Source: Nostoc carneum NIES-2107
GTDB taxonomy: Bacteria > Cyanobacteriota > Cyanobacteriia > Cyanobacteriales > Nostocaceae
Length of the DNA stretch: 64,000 nt
Assembly: GCA_002368155.1 (NCBI GenBank)
Contig: AP018180.1
Location: forward strand, 6,752,561-6,816,560
Direction: 5' to 3'
The notes below the pieces were generated by a model. The model saw only the letters and a program-made list of their open reading frames with translations. It was not told the DNA's origin and searched no databases. Numbering within the stretch: position 1 is the first letter of the stretch; every line of letters starts with the position of its first letter. Below are positions 25,596 through 34,291 of the stretch, piece by piece. The position numbers and the translations under genes were made by a program.

Positions 25596-27002
25596 ATGTA
25601 CAAGGGTTTTTCGAGTAAGCTGCCACTGCTGTTGACCTTTTGTTTATTTACTAGCTTTTTACCTGCCTCTGGCTCAGTTGTATGCCCAGCATTTGCTCAT
25701 GGGGAATATGGGAAAGGTGGTAAGAATTATGGCACAGATGGTAATACAGGAAGTGATGGGCGAACAGGAAGAAACGGGCGCGACGGTCAAAACCAGACTA
25801 TTTTTGTGGATGGTACTCCTGTGAATCTCAATCTCGCTGGGGAAAATGGTGAGGATGGAGAAGATGGCCAACGTGGGAGTAAGGCTGACTGCGGTTACAA
25901 ACATGAGAACGTCAACCGTGATATTAATGCACCCAGTGGTGGGAATGGTGGTGATGGTGGTAGTGGCGGAGATGGCGGAAATGGTGGTTCTGTGACAGCT
26001 TATTACACTAATTTGGCAGACTTGCGGCAAGTTTTAATTCGCGCTAGTGGGGGCGAAGGTGGACGCGGTGGACGCGGTGGTAATGGTGGTAGAGGTTGCA
26101 ATTGTCGTGTACGCAGTTGGGAAGTCAAAACTTGTACGGGAAACTCTGGAAGCCCCGATTATAAATGTACGGATAAGGTTTACCGCTGTCACGATGGCAG
26201 AGATGGGCGCTATGGTAGCGATGGTAGCGATGGTAGGCAAGGTCGCTTAGGAACTTTAAGTATTATTCAGGGTAAAGAATCCTTAGCGGGGGATTTGCCA
26301 ACTTTGCAAGCTGCTGTTGCAGAATTAACTGGTAAACAATTTAACCTTTCCAAGAATAAATGGAATATTCGTAATGGGGCTGCTTCTTTACTTGCGTCTG
26401 GTTCAGTAATTGCAGATGAATATCGGGAATTTGATCGCCGTTTAGAAGGGTCTTTTGGGCTAATTTGGCAAGAAAAGCAACCCATTAGCAGCTTTGGCAA
26501 TCCTGTAGCGACCTTGAATTTAAATGATAGTAAGGAAGTAGAAATTACTTTTCCAGAGGATTTGTGGGTTGATGGTAGCAGTCAGACTACAACTAATTTG
26601 ACAACTTTTACAGTCAAGAATGCAATCCCCAAGCAAGATGTGACAAGATTAGCAGTGGCAGAATTTGCTGGTGCAGAACAGGATCTCAATTTGAAAATTG
26701 TCGATTTGGCAGCCAAATCTCAAGCAATTCAGACTCAGTTCCGGGTAAAATTCCGAGCAAAGGATAGTTCTTATGGCTTGTCTGACTACCTGACTGTATA
26801 CGAAGGTGATATACCTGCGGAACTTGTCAGCCGCGACTATAATCGTTTTACCTTAGCATTAGGTAAGCTACCGATGTCGCGTCCTGTAGAGTTGACTTCC
26901 GGTGTAAATGTTGATGTTGAGGTTGTCGTTACTCGTTCGTTGGGTAGACGTTCAGCGAAGCAAACTATTAATTGGCAAGGTGCTATTCGCAGAAGTAGAT
27001 AA
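25596..27002 (+). CDS. Secreted glycine-rich, collagen-like protein
   Basis: A 468-residue exported protein. A signal peptide (KLPLLLTFCLFTSFLPASGS) precedes a Gly-rich region (about 40-215) of G-x-x triplets such as GSDGRTGRNGRDG and GENGEDGEDGQRG, and GGNGGDGGSGGDGG runs, broken by a Cys-rich patch (CNCRVRSWEVKTC...CTDKVYRC). The second half is non-repetitive, beta-rich and ends basic. It is probably an envelope, sheath or extracellular-matrix protein. The minus-strand frames opposite the repeats are mirrors of the GGT codons, not genes. No neighbour suggests a function. Confidence 0.8.
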   Translation: MYKGFSSKLPLLLTFCLFTSFLPASGSVVCPAFAHGEYGKGGKNYGTDGNTGSDGRTGRNGRDGQNQTIFVDGTPVNLNLAGENGEDGEDGQRGSKADCGYKHENVNRDINAPSGGNGGDGGSGGDGGNGGSVTAYYTNLADLRQVLIRASGGEGGRGGRGGNGGRGCNCRVRSWEVKTCTGNSGSPDYKCTDKVYRCHDGRDGRYGSDGSDGRQGRLGTLSIIQGKESLAGDLPTLQAAVAELTGKQFNLSKNKWNIRNGAASLLASGSVIADEYREFDRRLEGSFGLIWQEKQPISSFGNPVATLNLNDSKEVEITFPEDLWVDGSSQTTTNLTTFTVKNAIPKQDVTRLAVAEFAGAEQDLNLKIVDLAAKSQAIQTQFRVKFRAKDSSYGLSDYLTVYEGDIPAELVSRDYNRFTLALGKLPMSRPVELTSGVNVDVEVVVTRSLGRRSAKQTINWQGAIRRSR

Positions 27003-27161
27003 TAGCTGCTGAGGGCACAGCAGTGCTGTGCCGCTACAAAACATTTATATACCTTTGAGTACGACTTTTGGCATTTTGGTATATCACTCCAGAAGGTTAA
27101 AAAGCGCAATAAATATTGTTAATATCTATTAGTTGATAGAATTTTCCGCAAAATATTAAGA

Positions 27162-27938
27162 ATGTCAACTGCTTTAATTACAGGTGCATCTAGTGGTATT
27201 GGTAGAGCCTTTGCCCAAGAACTAGCTGCACGTAATACAAATCTTGTTTTAGTGGCACGTTCAGCAGATAAACTGCATCAGCTTACTGAAGAAATACAAA
27301 AAAAATATCAAACTAAAGTTGAATTTATAGTTAAAGACTTAACAGAACCTCATGCTGCTCAAGCAGTTTTTGAAGCCACACAAGCAAAGGGATTATCTGT
27401 TGACTTATTAATTAATAATGCTGGGTTCGGTGATTATGGAGATTTTGCGAGTTCCGATGGAGAAAAGCAAGTCAAAATAGTCCAATTAAATATTCTATCT
27501 TTAGTAGATTTAACTCATAAATTTCTGCCTTTGATGCGCCAACGTCAATCAGGCAGCATTATCAATGTATCTTCAATTACAGCATTTCAACCAATGCCTT
27601 ATCTTTCGGTTTATGCTGCTAGCAAAGCTTTTATTCTCAGTTTTAGTCAAGCATTATGGGCAGAAAATCGCCCTTATGGTATTCGTGTTCTTGTGACTTG
27701 TCCGGGCCCAATAGAAACTAACTTTTTTGCTGAAGCTAATTTTCCACCAACTTTAGCAGGTAATACAAATCAAATGTTTACTAGTGAAGAAGTTGTACAA
27801 GCTTCTTTGAAAGCTTTGGAAAATTGGCAACCAAGCGTTGTCATTGGTGATGTCAAAACTCAAGTTAGAACTACATTAGCTAGAGTAGTACCAAGAAAAA
27901 TTCTGCTAAATATGTTGGCAAGAAGTTTTAAAGTCTAA
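27162..27938 (+). CDS. Short-chain dehydrogenase/reductase
   Basis: A 258-residue NAD(P)-dependent oxidoreductase. TGASSGIGRAFA binds the cofactor, NNAGFGDYG follows, and the catalytic set is Ser of INVSSITAF with Tyr and Lys of YAASKAF; CPGPIETNFF completes the classical pattern. The C-terminus (KILLNMLARSFKV) resembles the DltE/YqjQ type. The substrate is unknown. The mobile element begins at its last base, so the likely native terminator (29547) is now 1.6 kb downstream. Confidence 0.88.
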   Translation: MSTALITGASSGIGRAFAQELAARNTNLVLVARSADKLHQLTEEIQKKYQTKVEFIVKDLTEPHAAQAVFEATQAKGLSVDLLINNAGFGDYGDFASSDGEKQVKIVQLNILSLVDLTHKFLPLMRQRQSGSIINVSSITAFQPMPYLSVYAASKAFILSFSQALWAENRPYGIRVLVTCPGPIETNFFAEANFPPTLAGNTNQMFTSEEVVQASLKALENWQPSVVIGDVKTQVRTTLARVVPRKILLNMLARSFKV

Positions 27939-27987
27939 TACCAATTTGAAAAAAGAATGCGACAGATTGTAGGGGCAAGGCAATGCC

Positions 27988-29441
27988 CATTGGTGTCAAC
28001 TTAAGCAAAAAGTGAGCATCAGATGTAATCTAAGAATATCGAAAGAGATGTTCTTAGTGATACATCATGGCGAGGAAAAGACCAGCTAGAATTGGCAACC
28101 CAGACCTGCGGCAACAAAAACATATACCAGCGCCGCCAATTGAGGAAATCGAGAAACAGATATTTTCATTGCTATCGCCTGCAAGCTTCAAACCCCTAAA
28201 ATCCTATGAACAAAAACAAGAACAAGAGGCAGAACAAAAGAAAAAATGGCGAGACAGAATATTGACTCTGCCAGTGATGATGGCGATCGTTGTCAGTTTA
28301 GTGTATCGGCAGATTCCTGGCTTAAGAGAAGTCCAAAGGGTATTGTCACAAGAGGGATTGTTATGGGTGGGGCAAATGGAAGTAAGTGCCCAAGCAGTTT
28401 CAAAAAGATTGCGAACATTACCAATCGAATTATTTGCACAAATTTTTGAGCAAGTAATCGCAAAAATCAGCAGCCAACCAAAAAATCAGGCAATACCAGG
28501 AAACTGGCAGCCAGTATGCGCCCAATTCACAGCCATCTGGATTGCCGACGGTTCAACGCTAGAAGCACTCAGAAGAAAGCTCAAAGCACTGCAAGAACAA
28601 GAAAAAACACTTGCTGGCAAAATTATGATGGTGGTGGAAGCCTTTAGTCATCGCCCAGTCACAACCTGGTATACAACCAACAGCAAAGCCAATGATAAAA
28701 TCTGGTGTGATCAATTACTCGAACGCTTACCAGTGGGTGGATTACTGATTTTCGATTTAGGATTTTTCAAATTTCCTTGGTTTGATGCATTCACCCAAGC
28801 AAACAAGTTTTTTGTGACTCGACTACGAGAAAAAACTTCTTACAAAGTCATTCGTTGTTTAGCTAATGCCCCATTCTACCGTGATGAAATTATAAATATG
28901 GGGGAATATCGCTCGAATCCTTGTCAGCGCCAAGTACGCTTAATCTCTGTTTTGTGGGGTTCAAATTGGTATTACTACCTTACAAATGTACTCGACCCAA
29001 AAATTCTATCTGCACAGCAAGTTTGTGAATTATATCGTCGTCGTTGGCGCGTTGAAGATGCATTTTTGCTCACAAAAAGGCTTTTAGGTCTGGCTTATAT
29101 CTGGGTGGGTGATAGTAATGGTGTCCAAATTCAAATTTTTGCCACTTGGATTTTTTATGCTGTTCTCAATCAATTATGTATTGATGTAGCGTTCGCGAAG
29201 CGTGTGCGAAGCACTCTCGCTCTTAGCCAACCTTTAGACCGAATTTCTACAGAGATGGTTTTTCGTGGTTTATACCATTTCTCTCAAGCTGTTCTACGTA
29301 GTGAGGCCAGTGAGGTTGTTCCTTATCTTGTGGAACGTCAAAAGCTGTTTGGACTAGTTAAAACCAGGCGTAAGCGCCATCGAGAGATTGACGCTTACAC
29401 TCAACAAATTTGGGCTTTATCTTCTTAAGTTGACACCAATG
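27988..29441 (+). mobile_element. Complete IS4-family insertion sequence
   Basis: 1454 bases bounded by perfect 18-base inverted repeats (CATTGGTGTCAACTTAAG) and a 9-base direct repeat GGCAATGCC (27979-27987 and 29442-29450). The single transposase gene fills most of it. The duplication length fits the IS4 family's usual 9-12 bases. It looks intact and perhaps recently moved. Confidence 0.9.
28067..29428 (+). CDS. IS4-family DDE transposase
   Basis: A 453-residue transposase. Catalytic residues: Asp in IADGSTLEAL, Asp in LLIFDLGFFKF, and the Y-x2-R-x3-E-x6-K signature matched exactly in YRRRWRVEDAFLLTK. The frame is uninterrupted. Near residues 374-385 a short Arg/Lys-rich insert (FAKRVRSTLA), encoded by GCGTTCGCGAAGCG-type repeat sequence at 29186-29214, breaks a region that normally runs straight into SQPLDRIS; it may be a small repeat inserted in frame. 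Confidence 0.92.
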   Translation: MARKRPARIGNPDLRQQKHIPAPPIEEIEKQIFSLLSPASFKPLKSYEQKQEQEAEQKKKWRDRILTLPVMMAIVVSLVYRQIPGLREVQRVLSQEGLLWVGQMEVSAQAVSKRLRTLPIELFAQIFEQVIAKISSQPKNQAIPGNWQPVCAQFTAIWIADGSTLEALRRKLKALQEQEKTLAGKIMMVVEAFSHRPVTTWYTTNSKANDKIWCDQLLERLPVGGLLIFDLGFFKFPWFDAFTQANKFFVTRLREKTSYKVIRCLANAPFYRDEIINMGEYRSNPCQRQVRLISVLWGSNWYYYLTNVLDPKILSAQQVCELYRRRWRVEDAFLLTKRLLGLAYIWVGDSNGVQIQIFATWIFYAVLNQLCIDVAFAKRVRSTLALSQPLDRISTEMVFRGLYHFSQAVLRSEASEVVPYLVERQKLFGLVKTRRKRHREIDAYTQQIWALSS

Positions 29442-29546
29442 GGCAATGCCTTACCCTCTAGAATATATTGATGTGTCGCAAACAATATTTGATTTGCTAT
29501 AATAATTCGTAATTAGATTTAGAAAAAGAATGCGAAATATAGATAT

Positions 29547-29572
29547 GGACACAACTATGTTGTGTCCTTTTT
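29547..29572 (+). terminator. Strong intrinsic terminator downstream of the IS
   Basis: GGACACAAC, loop TAT, GTTGTGTCC, then TTTTT. It reads on the plus strand, so it serves the IS or, before the insertion, the SDR gene. Confidence 0.85.
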
Positions 29573-29635
29573 AATCATGGATTTATTGGAACCTTATGTG
29601 AATTGGGATGACAACTTTGTTGTACTAACAATGGG

Positions 29636-30415
29636 TTACATAAATCTTGTTAACTGCACGCGATAACGGTCTTTTTTCGTCACAGCAACTTCCCCAACTT
29701 CTAAACGTCCCTTACCGCGAATGGCGATTAAGTCTCCGGTTTTGACTTGAGAACTAGCTTGAGAGACTTCCTTCCAATTAACGCGCACATCACCGGAATC
29801 GATTAAATCAACCATTTTGCTTCGAGACATCCCAAAACCAGCAGAGGCGATCGCATCTAATCTTAAAGAAGCCTCGACAGTAGTCATTTCTTTTTTCTTC
29901 GGTTCTCTAACTTTTAATTCGCTAATCTCAATAGGTTGGGTTTTTACAGGAACCGATCGCACCTGCTTGAGATTCATCTCTAAAAATTCTGCCAACTCTG
30001 GTGCAACAATTGCTTGTGCGCCGCGTTCGCCTAAGACAATAATATCTCCTGTCTTTTCGCGGACAATACCTGTCCCTAACATTGCGCCTAAAAAGTCGCG
30101 GTGTGTGGCGGTATCAAACAAAAAATTTCCAGCAATTTCCAATGCTGTTACAGCAACTTGAGATTGATCTAAAGGTATTTCTGCACGTGCGATCGCTAAT
30201 CTTTGGCGTTCGGCTTGGGGATATCCACCCCAAGCCACCAACTGCACCTCTGTTAACCGACTAAATACGCGTTGAATTTCTGCTAATTCTGGGGGAGACA
30301 GAAAATCTGTCAGCACAACTTCCCAAGTTTTAATTGCTTGTTCTGCTTGATCAATTACACGCGCTACACTATCTCGATTTTCAACGCCTTTTAAAAGTTC
30401 TTCTCTGGGCAACAT
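29636..30415 (-). CDS. S4-domain RNA-binding protein (photosystem II S4 type)
   Basis: A 259-residue protein of the YlmH-like family, which in cyanobacteria and chloroplasts is annotated as photosystem II S4 domain protein. The C-terminal S4 domain is clear: RLDAIASAGFGMSRSKMVDLIDSGDVRVNWKEV then GDLIAIRGKGRL. The N-terminal ~180 residues (VLTDFLSPPELAEI, GNFLFDTATHRDFLGAMLGTG) are the conserved YlmH core. It should bind structured RNA. The ATG is the first in a frame with weak ribosome signal. Confidence 0.88.
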   Translation of the reverse strand: MLPREELLKGVENRDSVARVIDQAEQAIKTWEVVLTDFLSPPELAEIQRVFSRLTEVQLVAWGGYPQAERQRLAIARAEIPLDQSQVAVTALEIAGNFLFDTATHRDFLGAMLGTGIVREKTGDIIVLGERGAQAIVAPELAEFLEMNLKQVRSVPVKTQPIEISELKVREPKKKEMTTVEASLRLDAIASAGFGMSRSKMVDLIDSGDVRVNWKEVSQASSQVKTGDLIAIRGKGRLEVGEVAVTKKDRYRVQLTRFM

Positions 30416-30624
30416 TCTTAAAAATTAAGAGTTTTGAGCTACAAGTCAACAATCAAACAATATTGACTCATTACTCCTGACTACTTTTTGATTCTAACGT
30501 TATCTGAAGTCTGTTCGCGTAGCGTCTTTACAGGAGAAGGATGAAGGATGAAGAGAATTTCCTATAAAATTACAAATTTAGGATTTGTATCTGATTAATT
30601 TTTTCATCCTTTATCCTTTAGCCT

Positions 30625-31128
30625 TTAGCTTGTGGTATCTGCGTAACCTTGCATATTTTCTGGCTCAAACTGGCGTAAAATTCTGGTTGCTTGCTTGGTA
30701 AGAGTTTCAGAACCTTGGACTACTACAAGATATTGACCTGCATCCAAGCGATTGCGGTAAGGTAAAGCATCTCCGCCACCTGAAATTAAACCGACTCCAC
30801 CACCAACAAACACACTACCCATAGCACCACTAGCTGCACCTAGCAGTCCCCCGACAATGTGATTGCCAATTTCACCAGCCCAAGCAAAGGTATCTAAACC
30901 TGTAATATAGCTAAAAGTAAAGCCCGCAAAAAAGCCAAATGGTACTAGCCAATATGACATTAGCTTTGCTTGTTTTTTGGCTTGTTCTTGAGGGTCAATT
31001 AAGCCGAACTCATCTGCACTTTTGTACCCTCTACCAAGGATAGTACTTTTTATGGCTTCTTTTTCTAAAGCTAAGTAAGCAGCTTCAGCTTGGATACGGT
31101 CTGCTAATACGGCAACAAGGTAATACAT
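30625..31128 (-). CDS. Membrane protein with glycine-zipper region
   Basis: A 167-residue protein. The N-terminus (MYYLVAVLADRIQAEAAYLAL) looks like the small alpha/beta domain of stress proteins of the YflT/GsiB-neighbour kind; two hydrophobic segments follow (LVPFGFFAGFTFSYITG and a glycine-rich GGLLGAASGAMGSVFVGGGVGL). The C-terminal half repeats the alpha/beta pattern (GQYLVVVQGSETLTKQATRIL). It may be a membrane-associated stress protein; the exact family is not recognised. Confidence 0.65.
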   Translation of the reverse strand: MYYLVAVLADRIQAEAAYLALEKEAIKSTILGRGYKSADEFGLIDPQEQAKKQAKLMSYWLVPFGFFAGFTFSYITGLDTFAWAGEIGNHIVGGLLGAASGAMGSVFVGGGVGLISGGGDALPYRNRLDAGQYLVVVQGSETLTKQATRILRQFEPENMQGYADTTS

Positions 31129-31287
31129 TGTTTCAGAAAGGTTGTCTTTGGAAAATTTGCCTTAATTAACAGCGTACCAGTGCAGGTCAGACAATTTTGG
31201 ATTTGAGATTTTAGATTTTCGATTGGCCAATGAACAATAAACAATGGTAGCCTTAGCCAGTTAAATTTAATTGCGCCGCCCTACCAA

Positions 31288-31665
31288 TCATTTGAGCAAA
31301 TCTAACGGTTCGCAAAAATTATTTACACCTTGTTTGATTACATATATTAAAACGGGTACTGCCAAAACTTTAGGAAATGTCGGCATTGTATAAAGATATG
31401 CCATCATCTCTTTAATTGAACCAGTCAACAATTCACCCCGATATTCTTGCTCACAAATTACAGCCCGCCACTTTCTTGCCAAAGCATCTAACCATTCAGA
31501 ATTAGCCCTTTCTGGTTCCTGTCCTGCTTTAATGGCTAGAGTCATCGCAGCATCTTCTAAATCACCCTCACAGTCCTCAATCAAGTCCAGTACTTCCATT
31601 GCCCTAGGATCATCTGTTAATTGAGAGCGAAACTGTGCAATTTCTTGTGATGTAACTGTAGTCAT
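31288..31665 (-). CDS. Small conserved cyanobacterial protein
   Basis: A 125-residue acidic, helical protein: DDPRAMEVLDLIEDCEGDLEDAAMTLAIKAG reads like a UBA-type or helical-hairpin module, then EWLDALARKWRAVIC and a hydrophobic stretch LAVPVLIYVIKQG near the end. I recognise the pattern only as a conserved hypothetical of cyanobacteria. It has its own ATG and sits alone on the minus strand. Confidence 0.65.
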   Translation of the reverse strand: MTTVTSQEIAQFRSQLTDDPRAMEVLDLIEDCEGDLEDAAMTLAIKAGQEPERANSEWLDALARKWRAVICEQEYRGELLTGSIKEMMAYLYTMPTFPKVLAVPVLIYVIKQGVNNFCEPLDLLK

Positions 31666-31742
31666 ATGCGTATCGTCAGCCGAGTAATTAAATACTCAGC
31701 TATGTTATTCCAATTTTGATTGATTATTCATCGTTCGGCTTA

Positions 31743-31934
31743 GAGGGACTGGGGATTGGGGATTGGGGATTGGGGACTGGGGATTGGGGATTGGGGACTG
31801 GGGATTGGGTATTGGGACAAGGGAGCAAGGGAGCAAAGGTGACCTTTGACGACAGACGCGATGAATCGCGTCTCTACAACCTTTGACCTTTGACCCTTGA
31901 CCCTTGACCCTTGACCCTTGACCTTTGACCCTTC
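31743..31934. repeat. Heptamer array enclosing palindrome copy 4
   Basis: GGGGATT/GGGGACT units, then GGGAGCAA units, then TTGACCC/TTGACCT units up to the stop of the TolC-family gene. In the middle (31851-31877) is copy 4 of the dispersed palindrome, core GACGCGATGAATCGCGTC. The palindrome sits exactly between two repeat types. Confidence 0.85.
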
Positions 31935-31938
31935 ACCC

Positions 31939-34188
31939 CTACCGAAATGCTCTTAAAGTGACAGCGCGTTGTAACTGAGCTAAAGCGCGATTGTAATCCA
32001 AAATTGCCGTGATCCGATTACCCTCGGCTCTGGTTAAATCGTTTTCTGAGTTAATCACATCAGTTTGAGTACCTACACCTGCTTGGAAACGCAAACGTGC
32101 TAGACGCAAAGCTTCTCTAGCTTGTTCTAGAGCAGTATTGGCAGTTTGAACGTTTTCTAAACTAGATTGCTGGGTAGAAAAGGCTTGTTCTACTTGGAAG
32201 CGGATTTGATTGCGCTGTTCAGCAAAATTTGTTTCCGCGATCGCAATATTTGCTCTAGCTTGTGCTGCTCTGGCTCTAGCTGCTCCACCATCAAATAAGT
32301 TGAGTGTCGCTCTGACCCCGACTGAATAACCATCGGCAACGCTGATATTATCGTTAAACTGATCGAACAACTGATAGCTAGCAATTAAACTTACCTGTGG
32401 CCCTAAAGCCGCTAATGCTTGCCGTCTTTGTTGTTCGTTAATGTTCCGTTGTGCCAATTGTTGTTGTAAATCTGGGCGATTTTGCAAAGCGAGGATAATA
32501 CTTTGTTCTAATGTCTGGTTCCAAAGGCCAGCTAATCTCACAGGATCTGCGGCTGTAATATTTACCGACTGTGGCAAACTCAATCGAGCCGCTAACTGAC
32601 GGCGAGCTATTTGCTGCAAGGAAATAGCATTAGTTAAATCCTGTTGTGAGTTCGCTAAATTTACCTGAGAACGCAGCACATCAAATCTCGTACCAACCCC
32701 AGCGCGCTCTAATGCTTCGGCATCCCGCAAACTTGCCTGGGCATTTGCTACCGCCGACTGAGCAATGCGTACTTGTTCGTCTCGTTGTTGCAGATTGTAA
32801 TAATCTGTAGAGACAGTCAAGCGAATTTCTTCAGCCTGATTCTCTACCGCCAACTCATTAAAACGTACCTGTTCTTCAGACGCACGAATATTAGCTTGTC
32901 GGCTACCAGAAGTATATATGTCATAGCTGAGTTGAGCTTGACCATTAAAATTTGTCGTGCTGGGTGCAGGGTCAATCTGTTGCTGGAATGCAGGTGGTAG
33001 TCCTTCTTGTCCCTGCTGTTCGACTTTTACTCTGTAGGTATCGGAAACAGTACGCTGACGAGTGACATCAGCACTCACACCTACAGTGGGAAACAGAGCC
33101 GCTTGCGCTTCACGTAGCGCGGCTCGACTACGCTCCAACTCTAACTGCGACACCTGTAACTGCCGATTGTTACGCTTTGCCAACTCCAATGCTTGCGCCA
33201 AAGTAATCAGCTGATTTCCTTGGATGGTAACTTCTTCGGGTTTGGTAGGAAATTGCAACGGGTTGGGGTTAGGAGTTAAGTTTTCTGGAACCTGCACGGT
33301 ACCACTGGGTGTCTGAGTGCTGGTAGCTGGCGCAGTTACAGGTACCGTAACCCCAGGCGTGGGAGTTCCTGTTGCTGGTGTAGTGGGAATTTGTACAGCA
33401 CTACCAGGCGTGGGAGTTCCTGTTGCTGGCGTGGTGGGAACCTGTACAGCACCACCAGATGTTTGAGCCAGTAGATCCTTAGCAGTTGTAGCGGTTTGAC
33501 AGCTTCCAGATTTTAAAAGTAAATAGCCTGAAGAGGTTGAGTTGTTCCCTGCTCCCTCTGAGCAATTGGGTATTTCCAACAACTTTGCCGAGCCGAGATT
33601 TGTAGTTTTAGGTGATACAGCTGCCTGCAATTGAGCTTGAGGATTTTTCTTTTGGGTAATTACTGGTTGTGAAGCAGACAACAGTAAGTTTCTTTGCTCA
33701 ATCAGCGACAGTTTTCTTCTAGAACTAGGAACGACTTTATGCTCTAATTTTTCTCCAGTGGTGGCTAAGTTATTTTGTATTTGGTTGCTTTCAGGAGATT
33801 TTTTTAAATCTGGTTGTTGGGAAATATATGAGGTAGATGTCAGATGGAAAAATCTACTTTGATTTTCTCTAAGTATTTGTGCTTTAAACGAACTATTATT
33901 GCCTATAGCGATCGCGGGTAAAGTGCGATCGCTTAACCGTTTCACATTCCGTAAATTCCAATTATTAGTAGGTACTAAGGTGGTAAACTTATTCCCCACT
34001 GGGTCATTTAATTGGAAATTCGTAGCATCTGCAACTAAAGTTTGACTATAGGTAGAAGTCACAACATTAGGAGAAGATGTCAGCTGTACCTGATTTACTT
34101 TCACAGCCCCAGCCCAAGCTGGCTGGCTTGTCAATACTGCTGCTGTTACACCAGGCAAAAAAGTATGGAATAATTGCTGTCCTTTCAC
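31939..34188 (-). CDS. TolC-family outer membrane efflux protein
   Basis: A 749-residue outer membrane channel of the TolC family; the Anabaena homologue HgdD exports heterocyst glycolipids and proteins. Signal peptide 1-26 ends in PAWA. A long low-complexity extension (about 30-325) includes three imperfect Pro/Thr repeats of the PTTPATGTPTPG type. The two OEP repeats start near 335 (LITLAQALELAKRNNRQLQVSQLELERS) and end in LARLRFQAGVGTQTDVINSENDLTRAEG. GTG start at 34188 has GAGGGG upstream. It lies just downstream of kaiC, as HgdD does in Anabaena. Confidence 0.88.
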   Translation of the reverse strand: MKGQQLFHTFLPGVTAAVLTSQPAWAGAVKVNQVQLTSSPNVVTSTYSQTLVADATNFQLNDPVGNKFTTLVPTNNWNLRNVKRLSDRTLPAIAIGNNSSFKAQILRENQSRFFHLTSTSYISQQPDLKKSPESNQIQNNLATTGEKLEHKVVPSSRRKLSLIEQRNLLLSASQPVITQKKNPQAQLQAAVSPKTTNLGSAKLLEIPNCSEGAGNNSTSSGYLLLKSGSCQTATTAKDLLAQTSGGAVQVPTTPATGTPTPGSAVQIPTTPATGTPTPGVTVPVTAPATSTQTPSGTVQVPENLTPNPNPLQFPTKPEEVTIQGNQLITLAQALELAKRNNRQLQVSQLELERSRAALREAQAALFPTVGVSADVTRQRTVSDTYRVKVEQQGQEGLPPAFQQQIDPAPSTTNFNGQAQLSYDIYTSGSRQANIRASEEQVRFNELAVENQAEEIRLTVSTDYYNLQQRDEQVRIAQSAVANAQASLRDAEALERAGVGTRFDVLRSQVNLANSQQDLTNAISLQQIARRQLAARLSLPQSVNITAADPVRLAGLWNQTLEQSIILALQNRPDLQQQLAQRNINEQQRRQALAALGPQVSLIASYQLFDQFNDNISVADGYSVGVRATLNLFDGGAARARAAQARANIAIAETNFAEQRNQIRFQVEQAFSTQQSSLENVQTANTALEQAREALRLARLRFQAGVGTQTDVINSENDLTRAEGNRITAILDYNRALAQLQRAVTLRAFR

Positions 34189-34291
34189 CGCATCCCCTCA
34201 CACAAAATCAATCTAGCGGCAGAAAACTTTTCTTCACCACAGAATATAGCACGTCACTAAATTGAGAAGAGAATATAGTACGATACCAAAT

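Larger units (their letters stand above)
27938..29500 (+). mobile_element. Composite: MITE with IS4-family element inserted
   Basis: The outer part is a copy of the TACCAATT MITE seen intact at 14217-14315: left ATACCAATTTGAAAAAAG...GATTGTAGGGGCAAGG, right TACCCTCTAGAATATATTG...GCAAACAATATTTGAT. It is split by the IS at 27988-29441. Removing the IS and one copy of the 9-base duplication restores a sequence that aligns with the intact copy with one mismatch and one single-base gap around the site. Confidence 0.85.

Noticed and set aside
25674-26240. Minus-strand frames opposite the collagen-like gene
   Set aside because: Their Ile/Thr/Ser-rich repeats are the complement of GGT/GGA-rich codons; the plus frame has a signal peptide and triplet periodicity.
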